Shown piece after piece: positions 32,306-36,657 of a DNA stretch of 36,657 bases. Position 1 is the stretch's first letter, and every line of letters starts with the position of its first letter. The stretch is from Myxococcales bacterium (lineage in GTDB: Bacteria > Myxococcota > UBA4151): NCBI GenBank assembly GCA_002722845.1, contig PBND01000026.1:1-36657 (forward strand). Reading direction: 5' to 3'. Position numbers and translations under genes: made by a program. The notes below the pieces were generated by a model. That model saw only the letters and a list, made by a program, of their open reading frames with translations. It ran no database searches and was not told the origin of the DNA.

Positions 32306-33023
32306 GTGGACTTTTAAGGCTCTGGGCGACGCAATCTGCGGCCCGATCTTTGAGTTCGAGCCGGTCTCCTTTACCCAGACCCTGGGTCTGCAAAGGGGGC
32401 AGGAAGCGCAAAGTGACCTCACCACCTGCTCGCGGCAGCAGTTGGTTGGGTGGCCAGCAATCACTGGTTCCGATGACAGCGATCGGCTGGACCGGCACTT
32501 GGGCGGCGACCGCCAGCGCGAAGGCGCCCATACGCCAGGGCAGAGGCGGCGCGTCTGGTAAGGAGCGGGTCCCTTCCGGGAAGAAGAGTACCTTCGCATT
32601 GGAGTTGCGCACCTGCTCCTCCGCCTGGAGCACCGCAGAGCGCCCAGAGCGTCGGCTGGAGCGGCGTACGAAGATGTGACCAACGCTCCACATACCGATA
32701 CTGATGGGGACCAGGGCCATCAGCTCCATCTTGGCGATAAAGCGTACATCGCCTCGAAGCGCACTTATCAGGACGAAGATATCCAGATTACTGCGGTGGT
32801 TGGCCACCACGATACATGGGCCTTCGGGGAGGCGGTCTCGATCCTCGATACGAAGCCGGACTCCAAAGAGCCAGACGGTGATCCTTGCCCAGACCCGTTG
32901 GATGGTCAGTTGGGAGCGGTTACCACGCCCGCCCAGTGGCAGTGCGAGGAGGCAGAGCATCGTGGCGAGGGCGCCACCGAAGAAAGCCCACAGCAGGGCG
33001 ACAAACCCGCGCAGCCAAGCCAT
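32295..33023 (-). CDS. plsC: 1-acyl-sn-glycerol-3-phosphate acyltransferase
   Basis: A 242-residue membrane-associated acyltransferase. An N-terminal hydrophobic helix (residues 8-30) precedes the HX4D motif NHRSNLD (75-81) and the glycerol-phosphate site FFPEGTRS (147-154), followed by PVQPIAVIGT. The family adds the second acyl chain to lysophosphatidic acid to form phosphatidic acid at the inner membrane. Size and motifs match PlsC, though related lyso-ornithine or hydroxyacid acyltransferases share them. It lies 56 bases downstream of the PilZ gene on the same strand. Confidence 0.92.
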   Translation of the reverse strand: MAWLRGFVALLWAFFGGALATMLCLLALPLGGRGNRSQLTIQRVWARITVWLFGVRLRIEDRDRLPEGPCIVVANHRSNLDIFVLISALRGDVRFIAKMELMALVPISIGMWSVGHIFVRRSSRRSGRSAVLQAEEQVRNSNAKVLFFPEGTRSLPDAPPLPWRMGAFALAVAAQVPVQPIAVIGTSDCWPPNQLLPRAGGEVTLRFLPPLQTQGLGKGDRLELKDRAADCVAQSLKSPPQA

Positions 33024-33079
33024 CTAAGTGTGATCAGCAGTGGCCCATGGAGGGGCTGACCAAGGTGCCAACGAGGGCA

Positions 33080-33472
33080 CTAGTCGAATTTGCCTTCGCG
33101 GCCGAAGTAGGGGGCGTCATGGGGATTTTCCCCTTTGATGTGGGCCAGCAGGTATTGACGGAGCCGGCGCTCATCGCCAGGGGCAAAGCGCTGGAATCCA
33201 CAGCCGGACATGAAGTTGCCGTTGTCTTCCTTGCGGACCCAAATGACCTGCCCACGAATCTTGAGCAGATCCACTTCCCGACCTCGGGGGATGTAGATGA
33301 GTACATGAACGGGCTCGCCAGGGACGAGTTCAGCGTCTGAGGAAAACATGACGCCTTTGGCTGAGAGATTATGAGCTCTCGTGTGAAGGCTGCCCGTCTC
33401 GGTCTCAACTTCCAGACGAAGATCCACACGAACCCGAGCAAAGCGCTTTCGAAGTTTTTTCGACTGGGTCAC
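33080..33472 (-). CDS. PilZ-domain protein
   Basis: A small protein (130 residues from GTG 33472) that is essentially one PilZ domain. The N-terminal arm is LRKRFARVRVDLRLEV, aligned with the usual RRxxxR-V motif, and the second motif is NLSAKGVMF ((D/N)xSxxG). GEPVHVLIYIPRGREVDLLKIRGQVIWVRKED continues the beta-barrel, ending in CGFQRFAPGDERRLRQYLL. PilZ domains sense cyclic di-GMP. The Arg that starts RxxxR is Lys here, which may weaken binding. GTG 33472 with GAGG nine bases upstream is preferred; an in-frame GTG at 33511 would add 13 residues. The target is unknown; its neighbours are an ETF:quinone oxidoreductase and PlsC. Confidence 0.88.
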   Translation of the reverse strand: MTQSKKLRKRFARVRVDLRLEVETETGSLHTRAHNLSAKGVMFSSDAELVPGEPVHVLIYIPRGREVDLLKIRGQVIWVRKEDNGNFMSGCGFQRFAPGDERRLRQYLLAHIKGENPHDAPYFGREGKFD

Positions 33473-33532
33473 TGTGATGATCCTCGACCTTTGCGGGCGC
33501 CTGCTTATCACAAGCCTCGCAAAGCCCCAAGA

Positions 33533-35572
33533 TCACGGCAGCCGGTCAGCCACCATCTCCGCCAAGTCGACGACTTCGAGTTCATCGGCAACACCGAGTT
33601 CCCGTGTGCCATCCCCGATCATCGTCATGCAGAACGGACAACCGACGGCCACGGTGGCCGCGCCCGTGGCTTGAGCCTCTTTGGTCCGGTCCTGATTGAC
33701 TCGGGTGCCCAGGTGCTCCTCCATCCACATCCGGCCGCCGCCGGCACCACAACAAAACCCTCGGTCCTTGTTGCGCTCCATTTCGACGACGTTGGCACCC
33801 AACTGGGTCAGGAGGGTCCGCGGGCTCTCAGTGATGCCATTGTAACGGGCGAGGTAACAGGAGTCGTGATAGGTCACAGTTCCTGCGTCGCTATCGTTGA
33901 GGGTCAAAGCACCAGTACGGACCAGGTTCTCGACGAAATCGATATGGTGGTGGATCTCCATGGGTTGGTAGCCCTCGAGATCAGGATAGTCGTTGTTGAA
34001 GGTGTTGAGACAGTGGGGGCAGGTGGTGATGACCTTTTTGACCCCGTAAGTTTTGAAGGTCTCAAGGAGGGTGCCAGCCAGTTCAACGAAAAGGTACTCT
34101 TGGCCTAAGCGGCGGGCCGTCTCCCCGTTACAACTCTCAGCCTTACCGAGCACGGCAAAGTTGATCTGCGCATGGCGCAGCAGTTTGACCATGGCCAAGG
34201 TGGTCTTTTTCGCCCGGTCATCAAAGGAGCCGGCGCAGCCCACGTAGTAGAGGTACTCGTAGTCTGGGTTGGTCTCGACCGTCGGGATGTCTAGGCCTTC
34301 CGCCCAATCAAAGCGCATGTTGGCGCCCATTCCCCAGGGGTTGGCATTATTTTCTAGGCCTCGAAAGACCGCGCCCAGCTCTTCGGGGTGCTCTCCCTCC
34401 ATCATGGTGAGATGACGTCTCATCTCGAGGATTTTGGGGACATGACGGATGCCCACCGGGCATTCTTCCATGCAGGCACCGCAGGTCGTACAACTCCACA
34501 GTTCATCCACGTGTACAGAGCCAGAACCATCGGCAGCGATGAGGGGTTTGATGACTTCAGGAGCGCCATCTCTGCCCGCCTGGGCCCACGCAACGAGATT
34601 GACCTCGTTGGCATAGAGGTTGTCCTTCATATCGTGGACGATTTTGGCCGGGTCGAGGGGTTTGCCCGTGCTGTTCGCAGGACAAACCACAGTGCAGCGG
34701 TTGCACTCGGCACAGGCAAAGCTGTCGAGCAAATCGCTGGCCCGAAACTGTTCCACTCGACCGACGCCAAACTCTTCTTCGACCTCAAAGTCGATCTTTG
34801 GCAGGCTTCGCCCCATGTCACGGGGGCGAAAGAAGAAGTTCGGGGCCGCACCAAGCAAGTGCAGGTGCTTCGAGAACGGGAGGTAGTTGAGGAACACCAT
34901 GATGGTGATGAAGTGGATCCACCAAAAGACAGGGGACCACGTTTCCGCTGCTGCCGTCGTGTAGAGGCCAGCGACGATTGCGGTGAGAGGCCGTCCTTGG
35001 GTCCAGCCATTCTCAGCCACACCAAAGGTGCCATGACCAGCCGCCATTTCCGCTGCTTGGTGTCCGCCAAGGCTGATCATCAGGACTGCAATAAAGGCGA
35101 TGATCAGTTCAGCATCGAGACTTCGTTTCTTTAGACGCGGTAGGATACCGCGCAAAAACCATCGCCGGAAAATGGCGATAGCGCAGGCAAGACCGACGCC
35201 CCAGATGGCCAGTTCCTGGGAGGCCCAATAGATGAGCATTAAGGTGCTCTTTGCGGGAACACCCAGGATCATTGCGTAGGTGAAGGGTTCACCATTGGGC
35301 TTGTAAACACCGGCAAGGATAAACTCGAGCAGGCCCACCTGAATCAGCAAAAAGCCGTAAAAGAAGGCCATGTGAAGGATGCCTGCGCCGGGCTCCCGAA
35401 GTAACTTCAACTGCCCCAAGACATAGACGAGAACATCGTTAATTCGATCGCCTAAACCCTGGAGCGTAAAGTCGTTCTTGCCCAGGAGGATCAGGCGAAC
35501 CAATCGCCCCCCATTACGGGCAAATGCCAGTGAACTGACAACGAGGATCGTCGGGACAAGCCAGCTTTGCAT
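33533..35572 (-). CDS. ETF:quinone oxidoreductase, membrane Fe-S/cytochrome b type
   Basis: A 679-residue protein. Residues 1-235 hold about six membrane helices with His residues suited to heme b ligation (NarI-like). Two [4Fe-4S] motifs follow: CAECNRCTVVCP (Cys287, 290, 293, 297) and CTTCGACMEECP (361, 364, 367, 371). After these come two CCG/HdrB-like units: Cys446...Cys481...Cys518-x2-Cys521, and Cys572...Cys607-Cys608...Cys645-x2-Cys648, which bind a further cluster. This layout is that of the DUF224-type enzymes shown in syntrophs and Geobacter to pass electrons from ETF to (methyl)menaquinone. Location six bases after etfA supports this. It would link acyl-CoA dehydrogenation to the quinone pool at the inner membrane. 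Confidence 0.92.
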   Translation of the reverse strand: MQSWLVPTILVVSSLAFARNGGRLVRLILLGKNDFTLQGLGDRINDVLVYVLGQLKLLREPGAGILHMAFFYGFLLIQVGLLEFILAGVYKPNGEPFTYAMILGVPAKSTLMLIYWASQELAIWGVGLACAIAIFRRWFLRGILPRLKKRSLDAELIIAFIAVLMISLGGHQAAEMAAGHGTFGVAENGWTQGRPLTAIVAGLYTTAAAETWSPVFWWIHFITIMVFLNYLPFSKHLHLLGAAPNFFFRPRDMGRSLPKIDFEVEEEFGVGRVEQFRASDLLDSFACAECNRCTVVCPANSTGKPLDPAKIVHDMKDNLYANEVNLVAWAQAGRDGAPEVIKPLIAADGSGSVHVDELWSCTTCGACMEECPVGIRHVPKILEMRRHLTMMEGEHPEELGAVFRGLENNANPWGMGANMRFDWAEGLDIPTVETNPDYEYLYYVGCAGSFDDRAKKTTLAMVKLLRHAQINFAVLGKAESCNGETARRLGQEYLFVELAGTLLETFKTYGVKKVITTCPHCLNTFNNDYPDLEGYQPMEIHHHIDFVENLVRTGALTLNDSDAGTVTYHDSCYLARYNGITESPRTLLTQLGANVVEMERNKDRGFCCGAGGGRMWMEEHLGTRVNQDRTKEAQATGAATVAVGCPFCMTMIGDGTRELGVADELEVVDLAEMVADRLP

Positions 35573-35578
35573 GGCCTG

Positions 35579-36657
35579 CTAACCCACCTTTAAGCCCGCC
35601 CCAGCGATCTTTTCGATCAATTCTGGGCAGGCTTGGTGGAGATCCGCCACCAAGCCATAATCGGCCACTTGAAAGATAGGCGCTTCCGGGTCCTTATTGA
35701 TGGCGACGATGGTTTTTGAACCCTTCATCCCGGCGACGTGCTGAATGGCACCCGAGATTCCACAAGCGATATAGAGTTTGGGGGCGACGGTTTTTCCTGT
35801 CTGACCCACCTGCCGGTCGTTGGGAACCCAGTTTGCGTCGACGACAGCTCGACTGGCACCGACGGCACCTCCCAGGCTGTCAGCAAGGTTTTCCACCGGG
35901 CTGAAATCAAAGCCGGTTTCTGCGTCAGCGACACCGCACCCGCGACCGCCCGAAACCACAACATCGGCATCACCAAGGCTGGGGCGGGCACTGACCGTCC
36001 CCGAGAACTCGACGAAGCGGGTCTTCGTGCTGGGTGCTTGGAAGGCGAGGCTTGAGGTCGGACCCTCACCCGGTGCGACCGGGTCGAAGGCTGTGGGTTG
36101 AATGGTCAGAGCAAGGCGCGCTCCCTGAGCCTCCACCGTGGCGATTGCGCTGCCCGCCCAGAGGGCTCGGGTGAAGCGTCGCGGGCCTTCGACCGAGAGG
36201 GCTTCGGTCACCATACCCGCGCCGATCGCTTCTGCGACCCGGGGAAGATAATCTCGAGCCACCGAGCTGGCCGGTGCGACGAGGATGCTCGCCTGACTGG
36301 CTGAAGCCGCGGTGAGGGCTGCCGCAACATACAACTCGGCCACAGGCTGTTCGAAGGCACTGTCGGTGATGGTGTGGACGGCATGCACGCCGTCGACAGC
36401 CGCCTGCGCCGCGCTTTGCGTGTCTGAGCCGATGCAGCAGACGTGGAGTTCAACCCCGGCAGCCTGTGCTAATTGGACGGCCGCTGCGAGGGTGGAGCGG
36501 GCTGCACCATTGAGTTGCTCACCAGAAACCTCGAGGAGCGCCAGGACGTTCGGTCCATCGCCGCCGACTGCAGCTGCTGCAGCTGGTTCCTCCGCAGCTG
36601 GTTCCTCCGCAGCTGGTTCCTCCGCAGCTGGTTCCTCCGCAGCTGGTTCCTCCGCAG
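35579..36657 (-). CDS. etfA: Electron transfer flavoprotein alpha subunit, N-terminus beyond window
   Basis: The frame is open to the window end, 359 codons in total. The FAD domain is clear: SGGRGCGVADAETGFDFSPVENLADSLGG, GASRAVVDANWVPNDRQVGQTGKTVAP, YIACGISGAIQHVAGM and IVAINKDPEAPIFQVADYGLV. Upstream lies the alpha-subunit N domain (NVLALLEVSGEQLNGAARSTLAAAVQLA..., VELHVCCIGSD, SILVAPASSVARDYLPRVA). Normally EtfA begins at about NVL; here it is preceded by AAAAAVGGDGP and an (AAPEE)n repeat running off the edge. The protein therefore has an added N-terminal linker, perhaps joining it to another domain or to EtfB. EtfA/EtfB carries electrons from acyl-CoA dehydrogenases to the oxidoreductase encoded next. 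Confidence 0.93.
   Translation of the reverse strand, partial: AEEPAAEEPAAEEPAAEEPAAEEPAAAAAVGGDGPNVLALLEVSGEQLNGAARSTLAAAVQLAQAAGVELHVCCIGSDTQSAAQAAVDGVHAVHTITDSAFEQPVAELYVAAALTAASASQASILVAPASSVARDYLPRVAEAIGAGMVTEALSVEGPRRFTRALWAGSAIATVEAQGARLALTIQPTAFDPVAPGEGPTSSLAFQAPSTKTRFVEFSGTVSARPSLGDADVVVSGGRGCGVADAETGFDFSPVENLADSLGGAVGASRAVVDANWVPNDRQVGQTGKTVAPKLYIACGISGAIQHVAGMKGSKTIVAINKDPEAPIFQVADYGLVADLHQACPELIEKIAGAGLKVG
36581..36657 (-). repeat. 15-base tandem repeat encoding AAPEE ahead of EtfA
   Basis: Five full identical copies of AGCTGGTTCCTCCGC (plus strand), starting at 36581, and a partial sixth cut by the window end. On the minus strand, in the etfA frame, each reads as Ala-Ala-Pro-Glu-Glu (phase arbitrary). 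Copies are identical at DNA level, implying recent expansion. The total copy number is unknown. Confidence 0.92.

Noticed and set aside
32246-32683. Minus-strand 145-codon frame within plsC
   Set aside because: A different frame of the acyltransferase gene, without motifs; the 242-residue frame has NHxxxxD and FPEGTRS.
36581-36657. Possible CRISPR array
   Set aside because: The 15-base units are contiguous, without spacers, and translate in the etfA frame as AAPEE.
1-36657. tRNA, rRNA, riboswitch or mobile element
   Set aside because: Intergenic gaps are all under about 150 bases and I saw no tRNA cloverleaf, transposase, integrase or terminal inverted repeats.

Overview
The window is a gene-dense, roughly 60% GC bacterial chromosome segment with no plasmid, phage or insertion-sequence signature. 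Several features point to a Myxococcota or related deltaproteobacterial lineage, possibly Bradymonadales-like; this is an inference. They include a MYXO-CTERM-like tail (Cys-x-Cys, hydrophobic helix, RRRR) on a 1610-residue CARDB/PPC surface protein, Cys-rich modular proteins with C-x5-C-x5-C-x4-C units, several Ala/Gly/Asp-rich lipoproteins, and a membrane ETF:quinone oxidoreductase of the Fe-S/cytochrome b type. I see no tRNA, rRNA or CRISPR, and no gene-free stretch longer than about 150 bases.

Layout. 1-951: C-terminal part of a UvrD/PcrA helicase. 966-4922 (minus): metF followed by a three-gene TRAP transporter (small permease, large permease, TakP-like binding protein). 5068-6510: aldehyde dehydrogenase. 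6507-8381 (minus): asparagine synthetase. 8457-9977: TPR protein and 3-hydroxybutyryl-CoA dehydrogenase. 9974-10696 (minus): SfsA. 10747-12182: two overlapping envelope proteins of unknown function. 12215-13828 (minus): a protein with about 60 cysteines built from three repeat types. 13917-14594 (minus): short-chain dehydrogenase. 14697-16127: lipoprotein with a duplicated OB-like module. 16152-19363: a coupled operon of thiolase, a LeuA/HMG-lyase-family enzyme, a 61-residue protein and an unknown protein. 19360-20784 (minus): Ig-like lipoprotein. 20893-23819: DUF4159 protein plus a VWA/glutamine-amidotransferase-like membrane protein. 23889-27390: APC permease-USP-EIIA fusion plus MutM. 27398-32230 (minus): the CARDB/PPC protein. 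32295-36657 (minus): PlsC, PilZ protein, ETF:quinone oxidoreductase and EtfA, which runs off the end through an (AAPEE)n repeat.

How the genes fit together. Hydroxybutyryl-CoA dehydrogenase, thiolase, EtfA and the ETF:quinone oxidoreductase together indicate acyl-CoA oxidation feeding a quinone pool. The TakP-like TRAP system and the aldehyde dehydrogenase suggest import and oxidation of small organic acids. The rest is largely envelope biology: at least six exported or lipidated proteins, many with repeats.

Most notable observations: an EIIA domain whose phosphorylatable His is replaced by Trp at the end of a permease-USP fusion; the tandem-repeat extension ahead of EtfA; the three-type Cys-repeat protein with recent internal duplications; and the uncharacterised small protein in the thiolase operon. 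I did not find a recognisable defence, toxin or secondary-metabolite system.
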